Origin: Oscillospiraceae bacterium
GTDB taxonomy: Bacteria; Bacillota; Clostridia; Oscillospirales; Ruminococcaceae
Length of the DNA: 64,000 nucleotides
Assembly (NCBI GenBank): GCA_017461565.1
Contig: JAFTXQ010000010.1
Location: 113,304-177,303 of the forward strand
Direction: 5' to 3'
Shown here: positions 8,034 to 16,974 of the stretch, piece after piece
Numbering within the stretch: the stretch's first letter is position 1
How the letters are laid out: each line of letters opens with the position of its first letter
Notes under the pieces: model-generated
The model's database searches: none
Told to the model about the DNA's origin: nothing
What the model saw: the letters and a program-made list of their open reading frames with translations, nothing else
Program-made: the position numbers and the translations under genes

Positions 8034-9125
8034 ATGATATATCTCGACAACGCCGCCACGACCAGACCCTGTGCTGAGGCTGTGGCTGCCGTCACTGATA
8101 CCATGCAGAGCTGCTTTGGAAACGCAAGCTCCCTGCACAGGCTGGGTCTTAACTCGGAAAAGGTGATAAGCTCGGCAAGAAAAACACTGCTCGCAAAGCT
8201 GGGAGAGGGTGAGATATACTTCACCTCGGGTGCGACTGAGAGCAACAACACCGCTATTTTCGGTGCAGTGGAGACATACCGCAGAAACGGCGACAAGATC
8301 GTCACCACCGCAATGGAGCATCCCGCAGCTGCTAACCCAATAGCAAAGCTTGAGGAACGTGGCATGAGAGTTGTAAGGCTCTCGCCAAAGGATCACGAGG
8401 ACTTTGAACAGGCTGTCGCAGATGCCGTGGATGACAGAACACTGCTTGTAAGCTGTATGGCAGTCAACAACGAAACAGGCTACGCAGTTGACGTAAAACG
8501 TCTGTACAGGCTTGTAAAACGAAAGAACGAAAAGACTATCGTACATATCGACGCTGTGCAGGGCTTTCTGAAGGTCCCTCTGGACGGCGATTTCATAAGC
8601 ATATCGGGACACAAGATACACGGCCCTAAGGGCATAGGTGCATTGTATGTAAAAAAAGGCGTGCGCTTTGCGCCGTTGCTTCTGGGTGGCGGACAGCAGA
8701 AAAAGCTTCGCAGCGGCACCGAGCCTGTGGAACTTATCGCAGGTCTTGAAGCGGCGGTAAAGAACTACCGTGGCAAGACTGAGCGCTTTTCGCAGCTTAA
8801 GTCTCATCTCGTTTCGGCGCTGTCGGAGCTTGATGGTATCAAATTCAACTCCACAGATAAATGCGTGCCGAACATAGTGAATTTCAGCATAAAAGGAGTA
8901 CGCTCCGAGATAATGCTTCACTCGCTTGAACAGCAGGAGATCTACGTTTCCAGCGGATCCGCCTGCTCAAAGGGAAAGACCAGCGGTGTGCTTGCGGCTT
9001 TCGGTGTACCCGACAGCGACGCTGACAGCGCAATAAGAGTAAGCATGTGCGCTGACACCACCGAGGAGGAGTTGGATATCCTCGTTGATAATATAAGAAA
9101 AGGTATTGAAAGGTTCAGAAGATAA
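8034..9125 (+). CDS. Cysteine desulfurase (NifS/IscS type)
   Basis: A 363-residue class V aminotransferase-fold enzyme that takes sulfur from cysteine as an enzyme persulfide. Visible are YLDNAATT at the N-terminus, FTSGATESNN, the PLP lysine at about 194 in SGHKIHGPKG, and the active cysteine at about 311 in SSGSACSKGK. The ATG follows AGGAG; an upstream in-frame start over the promoter is rejected. It directly abuts thiI, so the persulfide most likely feeds ThiI for 4-thiouridine in tRNA, as with Bacillus NifZ-ThiI. Confidence 0.93.
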   Translation: MIYLDNAATTRPCAEAVAAVTDTMQSCFGNASSLHRLGLNSEKVISSARKTLLAKLGEGEIYFTSGATESNNTAIFGAVETYRRNGDKIVTTAMEHPAAANPIAKLEERGMRVVRLSPKDHEDFEQAVADAVDDRTLLVSCMAVNNETGYAVDVKRLYRLVKRKNEKTIVHIDAVQGFLKVPLDGDFISISGHKIHGPKGIGALYVKKGVRFAPLLLGGGQQKKLRSGTEPVELIAGLEAAVKNYRGKTERFSQLKSHLVSALSELDGIKFNSTDKCVPNIVNFSIKGVRSEIMLHSLEQQEIYVSSGSACSKGKTSGVLAAFGVPDSDADSAIRVSMCADTTEEELDILVDNIRKGIERFRR

Positions 9126-10322
9126 ATGAAAGAGATAGTAATGGTAAAATACGGAGAGATCGCACTCAAGGGTCTCAATAAATCCACCTTTGAGGATATC
9201 CTCCAGAAAAACATAAAGCGCCGCCTCAAGGATCTCGGCGAGTTCAGCTATTTCCGCAGACAGTCCACAATATACGTTACTCCTGAGGAGGACATAGACA
9301 TCAGCGTTGTTGTAAAGCGCCTGAGCTATATCTTCGGTATCGGCGCTATCCAGCGCTGTGCGGTATTCCCCAAGGACTTTGCAGTGGTTGCCGAAAACGC
9401 AAAGGAATATCTGCGTGACGCCCTGGAATGCGCAAAGACCTTTAAAGTAGAAGCTAAGCGTGCCGACAAGAAATTCCCCATGGAGACTCCGCAGATACAG
9501 CAGGAGCTTGGAGGCGTGGTATTAAGCGCTTTCCCCTACCTTAAAGTAGACGTGCATGACCCGGATGTTACAGTGCGCCTTGAGATACGTGACAACGGCG
9601 CTTATCTCAGCGCAGAAAGAATAGTCGGCGCAGGCGGTATGCCCGTAGGCAGCAGCGGAAAGGCGCTGCTGATGCTCTCGGGAGGTATCGACAGTCCTGT
9701 TGCAGGTTACATGATGGCGAAGCGTGGACTGGTCGTGGACTGCATACACTACGTAAGCCCGCCCTACACATCCGAAAGGGCAAGACTGAAGGTCGAAGCA
9801 CTTGCTGAAAAAATGACAAACTACTGCGGCGATATCAAGTTCTACTGCGTGCCTTTTACCGAGATACAGGAGGCGCTGCGTGACAACTGTCCCGAGGAGT
9901 ATTTCACTGTTCTTATGAGAAGAATAATGGTAAAGATCGCCAATAAGATATGCGACCGTGAAGGCTACGGTGCGATCATCACAGGCGAAAGCGTTGCACA
10001 GGTGGCAAGCCAGACCCTGACAGCACTGTACTGCACCAACGAAGCAGCTGAATACCCCGTATTCCGTCCTGTTATCGGCATGGACAAGAAGGAGATAATC
10101 GAGATCTCAAGAAAAATAGAGACCTACGAGACCTCCACCCTGCCCTACGAGGACTGCTGCACTGTATTCTCGCCAAAGCACCCAAAGACAAAACCACGCA
10201 TCGAAGATATCAAGGCTGCCGAGGCTTCTTACGATTTTGACAGCATGATAGAAAAGGCTGTTGCAGAAACAGAAATAAAACGCTTTAAATGCGGAGAACA
10301 GACAATAGACCTCTTTGACTGA
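9126..10322 (+). CDS. thiI: tRNA 4-thiouridine synthetase
   Basis: A 398-residue ThiI: ferredoxin-like and THUMP RNA-binding regions (about 1-165), then a PP-loop adenylation domain with SGGIDSP at 185-191 and the conserved CCTVFSPKHPKTKP block near the C-terminus. It uses sulfur from the upstream desulfurase to thiolate U8 of tRNA. It lacks the rhodanese extension of the E. coli enzyme, as is usual in Firmicutes. ATG follows the desulfurase stop directly. Confidence 0.95.
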   Translation: MKEIVMVKYGEIALKGLNKSTFEDILQKNIKRRLKDLGEFSYFRRQSTIYVTPEEDIDISVVVKRLSYIFGIGAIQRCAVFPKDFAVVAENAKEYLRDALECAKTFKVEAKRADKKFPMETPQIQQELGGVVLSAFPYLKVDVHDPDVTVRLEIRDNGAYLSAERIVGAGGMPVGSSGKALLMLSGGIDSPVAGYMMAKRGLVVDCIHYVSPPYTSERARLKVEALAEKMTNYCGDIKFYCVPFTEIQEALRDNCPEEYFTVLMRRIMVKIANKICDREGYGAIITGESVAQVASQTLTALYCTNEAAEYPVFRPVIGMDKKEIIEISRKIETYETSTLPYEDCCTVFSPKHPKTKPRIEDIKAAEASYDFDSMIEKAVAETEIKRFKCGEQTIDLFD

Positions 10323-10323
10323 T

Positions 10324-10860
10324 ATGAACGATACAGAGTACACAAAAATACAGATCGAGATATCACAGCTTGCACAGCATATCGTAAAGGTATGCGCTGA
10401 GCGAAGAAAGACGATATCTTCTGCGGAAAGCTGCACAGGCGGTCTTATCTCCGCTGCGGTAACTGCGATATCGGGCAGCAGCGCTGTGACAGAACTAAAC
10501 GTCTGCAGCTACTCAAACAGGATAAAGGAACAGACCTTAGGCGTCAGTGCCTCCACCCTGAAGCAACACACCGAATACAGCGTACAATGCGCCGAGGAGA
10601 TGGCACGTGGCGTGATGAAGCTTGCAGGGGCTGATTTCGGAGTATCCACCACGGGGGTTGCAGGTCCGACAGGCGGCACCGAAGAGCATCCCATTGGTGA
10701 AGTGTGCATAGCTGTATGCAGCAGAGACCGCACTCACTCGAAAAGATATATATTTGAGCAGAAAAGCGGAAGCAGTTTTACAGCACGTGACTATATCCGT
10801 GCCTGTGCTGTGAGAAAGGCGCTTATGCTGCTTGATCTGATAATAATGACTGAGCAATGA
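10324..10860 (+). CDS. pncC: CinA C-terminal domain protein, NMN amidohydrolase (PncC)
   Basis: A 178-residue stand-alone CinA C-terminal domain that deamidates nicotinamide mononucleotide for NAD recycling. It has the AESCTGGLI start motif, GVAGPTGGTEEHPIG and a helical C-terminus. The N-terminal molybdopterin-like domain of full CinA is absent. The ATG one base after the thiI stop is chosen; a TTG three codons upstream inside thiI is an alternative, and neither has a strong ribosome site. Third gene of the desulfurase operon. Confidence 0.87.
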   Translation: MNDTEYTKIQIEISQLAQHIVKVCAERRKTISSAESCTGGLISAAVTAISGSSAVTELNVCSYSNRIKEQTLGVSASTLKQHTEYSVQCAEEMARGVMKLAGADFGVSTTGVAGPTGGTEEHPIGEVCIAVCSRDRTHSKRYIFEQKSGSSFTARDYIRACAVRKALMLLDLIIMTEQ

Positions 10861-10891
10861 TTTTTCATTAACTGAAAGGTGATGATACCAA

Positions 10892-12148
10892 ATGGCAAAC
10901 TACACAGAAAAGCCCAAAAAGAAAAAGACTACTTCCCGTGACATAGCATTAGATAAGCTGGACTTTTACAATGCGCCGACAACAAAAAGCCCTCAAAAAC
11001 AGGACAAAATAAAGGGCAGGCCAAAGAATGTTTTTGCACGCTTCTGCGAGTCGGCATTCCCTCAAAAAGGCGACAGCAGCACTGAAAAGATCAGAAAGAT
11101 CGTGCTGCTTGCAGCGATAGTAGTTTTCGCTGTTACGATAGCGATCCTGCTGTTCCAGCTGATAAGCATTGACGACGGTGACAGGATAACCAGCAGCACG
11201 CAGAGCCTTGCAGGCGTACACATGGGCACGCTGGATATGGACGATTTTGACGATCCCACTGTCGTGACACCCATCCCCGGCACCACAACAGGCACTTCGG
11301 GCAGCGAGGGCGATTCTGTTCCTGTCGAAGAGGAGACAGAAGAGATAAACGTTACTCCCGTTGTAAACAAGCCTCTTAATGTAAACTTTGACGCACTCAA
11401 GGCAGAAAACCCCGATACCGTAGCATGGATAAAGATCACAAGCACTTACCTCAACGAAGTTGTAGTAAAGGGCGAGGATAACGACGAATACCTGCATACA
11501 GGCTTTGACGGAAGCGAATCCGTTTCGGGAACGATATTCGCACACCACAAGAACAAAATGGACGGCACCGACCAGAACATCATACTGTTTGGTCATAATA
11601 TGCTTAACGGCGACAGATTTGCAAGTGTAAAATATTATCTTCCCAACGACGCCAGCCGTGAGCCTATCGCATTCTATAAGGTGCACCCGACAGTCATGCT
11701 CGCAACACCTAACGGCGGCAGCGAGACCTACAAGATATTCGCAGGCGTGCTTGCAAACACCCAGAGTCAGTACGGCGAGGTGTTCAAATATACAAACAAA
11801 ACCAAATTCAAGAGTCAGGATGACTTTTACAACTTTATCCTCGAGGTAATGGACAGAAGCTGGTTCTATACAGATGTTGACCTGCGCTACGGCGACCAGC
11901 TGCTCACACTTTCCACCTGTATATGGCCTCTCGGCGAGGAGATCGAAACACGCTGGGTAGTATTCGCAAGAAAGGTACGCCCCGGCGAGAGCGAGTATGT
12001 CGACACCTCTGTTGCAACAAGAAACTACAACGCAAAGCTGTTCGACTATTACTACAATATGATCGGCGGTCAGTGGTACGGCAGGAACTGGGACACCTCC
12101 AAGCTGATAGGCTACAAAAAAGAGGATGACGATATCGTTCTCAGCTAA
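10892..12148 (+). CDS. Class B-like sortase 1
   Basis: A 418-residue membrane-anchored transpeptidase. A basic cytoplasmic tail (1-68) and one transmembrane span (about 69-92) lead into a Ser/Thr/Glu linker (about 110-155) and a sortase barrel. Catalytic His235 (LFGHNM), Cys343 (LTLSTC) and Arg354 are all present. Just before the membrane is FPQKGDSSTEKIRK, a motif shared with the next two sortases. First of three adjacent paralogues. No sorting-signal protein is encoded nearby, so substrates lie elsewhere or the proteins act differently. Confidence 0.9.
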   Translation: MANYTEKPKKKKTTSRDIALDKLDFYNAPTTKSPQKQDKIKGRPKNVFARFCESAFPQKGDSSTEKIRKIVLLAAIVVFAVTIAILLFQLISIDDGDRITSSTQSLAGVHMGTLDMDDFDDPTVVTPIPGTTTGTSGSEGDSVPVEEETEEINVTPVVNKPLNVNFDALKAENPDTVAWIKITSTYLNEVVVKGEDNDEYLHTGFDGSESVSGTIFAHHKNKMDGTDQNIILFGHNMLNGDRFASVKYYLPNDASREPIAFYKVHPTVMLATPNGGSETYKIFAGVLANTQSQYGEVFKYTNKTKFKSQDDFYNFILEVMDRSWFYTDVDLRYGDQLLTLSTCIWPLGEEIETRWVVFARKVRPGESEYVDTSVATRNYNAKLFDYYYNMIGGQWYGRNWDTSKLIGYKKEDDDIVLS

Positions 12149-12174
12149 GCACAGCGACCGAAAGGAATGACCCT

Positions 12175-13281
12175 ATGGCAAATACCGAAAAAGAAAACAT
12201 TTTCCTGCGGATACTGAAAGTGATATTCCCGTGGAAGGGCGACAAGTGGACCGAAGTGCTGAGAAAGCTGATATTTATGGTATCAGCAATCGTACTCATC
12301 GTATCGGTCTGGACGCTTATTGCAAACGAAGCGGGACGTTTAGAAGACCATCACAACAACAACGAGCTGAGCGACCTATATCACGGCTCGGGATCAAAAC
12401 CAGGCACCGACAGCTCTGAGACGGTATCCGAAGAGCCCGACACAGCCGAAAGCATTACCCCGGAGACCGAAGCCCCTCAGACTGAGGAGAGCGCTCCGAC
12501 GGAAGACGCTCCGCCCGAGATACGTGAGGAATTTCTTCCGCTGCTGGAGATAAACGAGGATATCGTCGGCTGGATCACGATAGGCGACAAGGACGATCCC
12601 CTGATCGACTATGTAGTGGTACAGGGCGAGGATAACGACTACTATCTGGAGCACAACTACAAAAAAGAAAAAAGCAGAAGCGGCTCTATCTTTGCAGACT
12701 ACCGTGATCCGCTGACAGACGGAGACGAGCCGGACAATATCGTGCTTTACGGACACAATATGGCTTCGGGTGAATATTTCGCAAAGCTCATACGCTTCTT
12801 CAATTACCGCTACGGCACTATGAACGAGCCTGAATATTATCGGCAGTATCCAACCATCACCTTCAGCACACGCTATGAAGAATACACCTACAAGATCTTC
12901 GCAGGAATGATGGTCAACACACAGGAATCCGAGGGCGATGTGTTCTATTACCTGCGTGGCAGGAATTTCACAGACGAACAGCACTTCAACGAATACATCG
13001 GACAAGTGCTTGACCGCTCGACCTTCTATACGGATGTGGATGTGCGCTACGGTGATCCGTTGCTTACGCTTTCCACCTGCATCCTTGATTATCAGAACTG
13101 GGATCTGCGCTGGGTGATGTATGCAAGACGTGTCCGTGACGGAGAGGACCCATCCGTTGATGTAAGCAAGGCTTACACAAATCCCGATCCCCTTTTCTTT
13201 GAAGCTTATTACCGCACCTACGGCGGAAGCTGGGGCGGCAGGAAATGGCCAAGCGAGCTTCTCACAAGCACAAAGAATTAA
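12175..13281 (+). CDS. Class B-like sortase 2
   Basis: A 368-residue paralogue of the preceding gene with a short N-terminus. The juxtamembrane motif FPWKGDKWTEVLRK (18-31) is followed by a span (about 32-50) and an acidic, proline-rich linker (about 75-118). The sortase domain has His194 (LYGHNM), Cys302 (LTLSTC) and Arg312. All catalytic residues are intact, so it is not a decayed copy. It starts 26 bases after sortase 1 behind GAAAGGA. Confidence 0.9.
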   Translation: MANTEKENIFLRILKVIFPWKGDKWTEVLRKLIFMVSAIVLIVSVWTLIANEAGRLEDHHNNNELSDLYHGSGSKPGTDSSETVSEEPDTAESITPETEAPQTEESAPTEDAPPEIREEFLPLLEINEDIVGWITIGDKDDPLIDYVVVQGEDNDYYLEHNYKKEKSRSGSIFADYRDPLTDGDEPDNIVLYGHNMASGEYFAKLIRFFNYRYGTMNEPEYYRQYPTITFSTRYEEYTYKIFAGMMVNTQESEGDVFYYLRGRNFTDEQHFNEYIGQVLDRSTFYTDVDVRYGDPLLTLSTCILDYQNWDLRWVMYARRVRDGEDPSVDVSKAYTNPDPLFFEAYYRTYGGSWGGRKWPSELLTSTKN

Positions 13282-13349
13282 CAAAATGTAAATGCAGTGA
13301 CGGCTGCCATCGTGCAGCCTCACTACTATCACGAAAGGACTGAATTTCA

Positions 13350-14564
13350 ATGGCAGATATGGATATGGGTATTTCAACGCAGCAGCCTAAGAAAAACCCG
13401 AACAGGAAAAAGAAAAAGAAGAAAAAGCAGAACCTATTTATGAGTATCGTCACAGGACTCATCCCCTGGAAGGGCGACAGCGTGACAGAAATATTCAGAA
13501 AGATAATCTTCCTTGCTTCCCTGATAATTCTTGTGGTGGCACTGATTCTTATCGCAAACCATTTTATCACCACGCTTCAGGACCCCAATGCCATTGAAGG
13601 CGGAACCACCTCTGACACTGGCGAGGATCAGGCGCAGTCCTACATAATCGACCTTAAAAACCAGTCGCCTACTCAGGCACAGATAGATCAGATGCCCGAG
13701 GGCACACTGAACGAGGAATACGCAGCCCTTTACGATGCAAATAATGATTTTGTCGGCTGGATCTCGATAGCAGGCACAAATGTCGACTATCCTGTCGTTC
13801 AGTCCCACAACAAGGATGATTTCAAGCCCTGCAACACATACGAAAAGCTTGGCTACTGCAGCTTCTGCGAGAGCATCATGGCAGGCAAGGACTCCGCTAC
13901 GGAATTCTATCTGCACCATGATTTCGACAGAAACTACCTGTTTGCGGGAAACATCTTCGCTGACTACGAGGGCACATTCGGTCCCGACAAGATGCCGAAC
14001 AACACTATACTTTATGGACATAATATGCTCTACAAATATCAGTTCTCGGCGCTCAACAACTACCGCAACAATATAGAGTTCTTAAAATCCTCCCCCGTTA
14101 TCGACTTCAACACCCTGTACAACAACAACAAGTACAAGATCTTCTCAGTGTTCCTCACAAACACAAGCGAGTCGCTCGGTGAGGTGTTCGACTACTACAA
14201 CTACGTTTCCTTTGAAAACAGCGATGAATTCTATCACTATGTAAAGGAATGTATGGACAGAAGCCTTTATGAAACAGGTGTTGATCTTGAATACGGCGAC
14301 GAGCTTATCACCCTCTCCACCTGTGACCAGTCACTTGGCTTCCCCGAAAACGTGCGCCTCATCGTAGTTGCACGAAAGGTACGTGAGAACGAAAGCCCTG
14401 AAGTGGACACATCAAAGATAGTACGCAAAAAGAGCATAAAATACTTTGAAGCATACATCACTGCCTACGGCGACAAGTGGAAGGGCAGAACATGGGATAT
14501 ATCCCTTATAAACGGTATGGCGGAATATTTAAAGAAGCATGGTCTTGAGGACCCCGCCGAATAA
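13350..14564 (+). CDS. Class B-like sortase 3
   Basis: A 404-residue third paralogue. It has a very basic lysine-rich start (about 14-27), the juxtamembrane motif IPWKGDSVTEIFRK, a span (about 52-70) and a sortase domain with His224 (LYGHNM), Cys325 (ITLSTC) and Arg336. A cysteine-containing insertion (about 160-180, CNTYEKLGYCSFC) separates it from the other two. Paralogue divergence with intact catalysis suggests three distinct substrate sets rather than redundancy. It is followed by the SpoIID-domain gene 20 bases later. Confidence 0.9.
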   Translation: MADMDMGISTQQPKKNPNRKKKKKKKQNLFMSIVTGLIPWKGDSVTEIFRKIIFLASLIILVVALILIANHFITTLQDPNAIEGGTTSDTGEDQAQSYIIDLKNQSPTQAQIDQMPEGTLNEEYAALYDANNDFVGWISIAGTNVDYPVVQSHNKDDFKPCNTYEKLGYCSFCESIMAGKDSATEFYLHHDFDRNYLFAGNIFADYEGTFGPDKMPNNTILYGHNMLYKYQFSALNNYRNNIEFLKSSPVIDFNTLYNNNKYKIFSVFLTNTSESLGEVFDYYNYVSFENSDEFYHYVKECMDRSLYETGVDLEYGDELITLSTCDQSLGFPENVRLIVVARKVRENESPEVDTSKIVRKKSIKYFEAYITAYGDKWKGRTWDISLINGMAEYLKKHGLEDPAE

Positions 14565-14584
14565 TACACAATGACGGAGAACAA

Positions 14585-16060
14585 ATGAAGAAGATATCAC
14601 TGTTTAAAGTAATCGTTGCGCTGTGTATCTGCAATGTATATGTGTTTACGTGCGGAGTGATGGGCGTTATAAAAAGCAACCCTGCTGAGGCGGCTGATAC
14701 AGTGACGGAAAGCACTGACTCAAACGAACCGCCCATGGGCGGAACGGTAGATTTTATCTCCCCTGACAGCGCAATTCTTAACGGTGCGGAGCTTGAATTT
14801 CTGGAGCTGCGCCAGCCATCCATGGCGGATAAGGTCATAAGCACCGTAAGTCCGTCGCTTGGATATGATCCGGACGAGTTAACTGCGGAATCAGACGCAG
14901 AGCTTACGCTGACGATCGAGGCGGAAGAGACCGAGGAAGAGCTTGTACTTGAGCCGACCGAGGAGACCGAAGAGATCCCCGATCCGCCCACAAGCACACC
15001 TGTCTCAACGCCTGCAAGTACGCCCGCTTCAACGACCCAGACAACGCCATCGACGCCTGCAAGCACATCAGCTTCAACACCTGAGACAACGACATCTACC
15101 CCTGCAAGCACTCCTGCATCTTCCGGCAGCAAGCCTGATATATCGGGCGGAATACCGGTTGAGGATACCACCACGACACCTCCGACAACTACCACGACCA
15201 CAACTCCCGAGAGCACACCTGAGCCTCAGCCAAGTACGGGCAATTCAGAGGCTGCCAATGAGATACTCACTGTAATGAGCCGTGGTGAGGTGATATCGGG
15301 AAATGCGGTGGATATCATCGCAGGCATAACCCAGACTGAGGTCGGTTATACATTCGCTCCCGAAGCAATAAAAGCGCAGGCAGTTGCGGCTTATACATAC
15401 GTACAGTACTGCAATAAATACGGTACCTATCCTCAGGTAGTAGTCAGCAACAATGTTGCCGACTCCGTAAAGGTACTTGTAGAATCCGTAATAGGCGAAT
15501 GTATCTACTACAACGGCGATATAATCCAGTCTGTATACTGCGCATCCTCGGCAGGATATACCGCATCCAGCATCAATGTTTGGGGCAACGATTATCCTTA
15601 TCTTGCAAGCAGATACTGCGAGCTTGACGCCATGTATGACCCTAACTACGGACGTACCGCAACGTTCACCTCCGCTGATATGAAATCAAAGATATACGAT
15701 GCAACAGGTATCTCTCCCGAGGGAGACCCCTCAACATGGATATCTATCGACAGCCGTGTTGATAACGTATATGTAGGTCAGATGACAATCTGCGGCCAGA
15801 CAACCTATGTAAACAGCAAGGGCAAGACCGTAAAACTGACCGGAACACGCTTCCGTGACACGATAATGAACTACGGTATACGTTCTCATGCGTTTGATAT
15901 TGAATACGACGCAGCAACAGACAGCTTTATCATCACAACGTACGGATACGGTCACGGCGTGGGACTCAGCCAGAACGGAGCAAACGCACTTGCCACCTAT
16001 TTAGGATATGACTACAAGCAGATACTTACGTTCTACTACTCGGGCTGCGAGGTACATTGA
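14585..16060 (+). CDS. Anchored SpoIID/LytB-domain protein with Ser/Thr/Pro linker
   Basis: A 491-residue exported protein. A hydrophobic N-terminal segment (about 8-28) is followed by an acidic stretch, a low-complexity Thr/Ser/Pro linker (about 138-215, repeated STPAST units) and a SpoIID domain to the end. The domain shows AIKAQAVAAYTYV, YCASSAGYTA and YGYGHGVGLSQNGA. SpoIID proteins are lytic transglycosylases acting on denuded peptidoglycan glycans. The linker is typical of wall-spanning or cell-surface proteins. Its position behind three sortases points to a surface-assembly locus. No LPXTG-like tail is present. Confidence 0.85.
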   Translation: MKKISLFKVIVALCICNVYVFTCGVMGVIKSNPAEAADTVTESTDSNEPPMGGTVDFISPDSAILNGAELEFLELRQPSMADKVISTVSPSLGYDPDELTAESDAELTLTIEAEETEEELVLEPTEETEEIPDPPTSTPVSTPASTPASTTQTTPSTPASTSASTPETTTSTPASTPASSGSKPDISGGIPVEDTTTTPPTTTTTTTPESTPEPQPSTGNSEAANEILTVMSRGEVISGNAVDIIAGITQTEVGYTFAPEAIKAQAVAAYTYVQYCNKYGTYPQVVVSNNVADSVKVLVESVIGECIYYNGDIIQSVYCASSAGYTASSINVWGNDYPYLASRYCELDAMYDPNYGRTATFTSADMKSKIYDATGISPEGDPSTWISIDSRVDNVYVGQMTICGQTTYVNSKGKTVKLTGTRFRDTIMNYGIRSHAFDIEYDAATDSFIITTYGYGHGVGLSQNGANALATYLGYDYKQILTFYYSGCEVH

Positions 16061-16072
16061 TCCATAAATGCC

Positions 16073-16107
16073 GAATGGCGCAGTTATTATACTGCGCCAT
16101 TCTTTTT
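16073..16107. terminator. Terminator after the sortase locus
   Basis: A perfect 11-bp stem (GAATGGCGCAG) with an eight-base loop is followed by TTTTT on the plus strand. It may also stop the converging cas transcript. Confidence 0.88.
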
Positions 16108-16146
16108 GTCCATAACTTATTCAGATCCACAAGGGAAAACCTTGAC

Positions 16147-16974
16147 CTATGTAAAATATATTTCAGGAACAAGCTTATCGGGAAAACTCTCTTCGATGAT
16201 ATAGTCATCAAAGCAGCATGGCTGTGTGCAATGTTCCCTTAGCCTGGGCGTCACCGTCTCAAACACCCTGTAAGCAGGATATCTTCCGCTTACAGCATCG
16301 TGCTGCCACCAGTAAAGCCGCTTCATCTGCATACTTCCCTCAGGCCGTGCAGCGCTCGCATCATTTGTAAAGATGCTGTATAGTGCATCCTTCAGCTTGT
16401 CTGCGTCACGCCTGTCAAATCCGGTTTCCGCTGCCCTGAACGGGCATACCGAGCCTTTCATCACATAAAGCCCGTACCTTACATAGCTTTTAAAACCAAA
16501 GGTGTCAGCATTGCGTCTGCCTGCACTCACTGCATTTATGCACCTTGTAAGTGCACTCTCTGCTATCTCAACAGGATGCACGCTTCTGGCACGCTGTATA
16601 GTTACAGGACCACGTATTCCCAACGACCTGTGTTCGGCTGTCCTGATATTGAATGCAAACACCTGCCCGAATGTTCGAACATCGTACCACTTTCGGCAGG
16701 CACCACTGATAAACTGACGGCTGTCGATATATTCCAGCTGATCCGCACGGGCGCTGAGGGTATCCCCACCTAATGATGACGGTGTTATAAATATCTCCTC
16801 GCCTGTCTGTGACAGCCTGTTCCTCAGCTTGCGTTTTATACAGACGTCACTGATAATACCATGTCCGTCGGTATCGATACGTGGTCTTCCGCTGCACAGA
16901 GGATCACCGTTAGGGTTTGCTCCGTCAACGGATATCAGCATCAGAAAATCTATTCTGCCATTCAGCGTCTTCAT
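16147..16974 (-). CDS. cas7: Type I-C Cas7 (Csd2) backbone subunit
   Basis: A 275-residue RAMP protein that coats the crRNA spacer in the type I-C Cascade complex. Diagnostic blocks are SVDGANPNGDP, RPRIDTDGHGIISDVC, CRKWYDVRTFGQVFAF, LGIRGPVTIQRARSVHPVEI, NDASAARPEGSMQM and YWWQHD. It looks complete and under constraint. The ATG has GAGAGGAG nine bases upstream and lies inside the end of cas8, giving a 50-base overlap. Last gene of a three-gene operon. No cas3, cas4, cas1, cas2 or repeat array appears beside it. Confidence 0.92.
   Translation of the reverse strand: MKTLNGRIDFLMLISVDGANPNGDPLCSGRPRIDTDGHGIISDVCIKRKLRNRLSQTGEEIFITPSSLGGDTLSARADQLEYIDSRQFISGACRKWYDVRTFGQVFAFNIRTAEHRSLGIRGPVTIQRARSVHPVEIAESALTRCINAVSAGRRNADTFGFKSYVRYGLYVMKGSVCPFRAAETGFDRRDADKLKDALYSIFTNDASAARPEGSMQMKRLYWWQHDAVSGRYPAYRVFETVTPRLREHCTQPCCFDDYIIEESFPDKLVPEIYFT

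Noticed and set aside
16925-16974. Frameshift between cas8 and cas7
   Set aside because: cas7 has its own strong ribosome site and a complete N-terminus; the 50-base overlap is simply an extended cas8 end.
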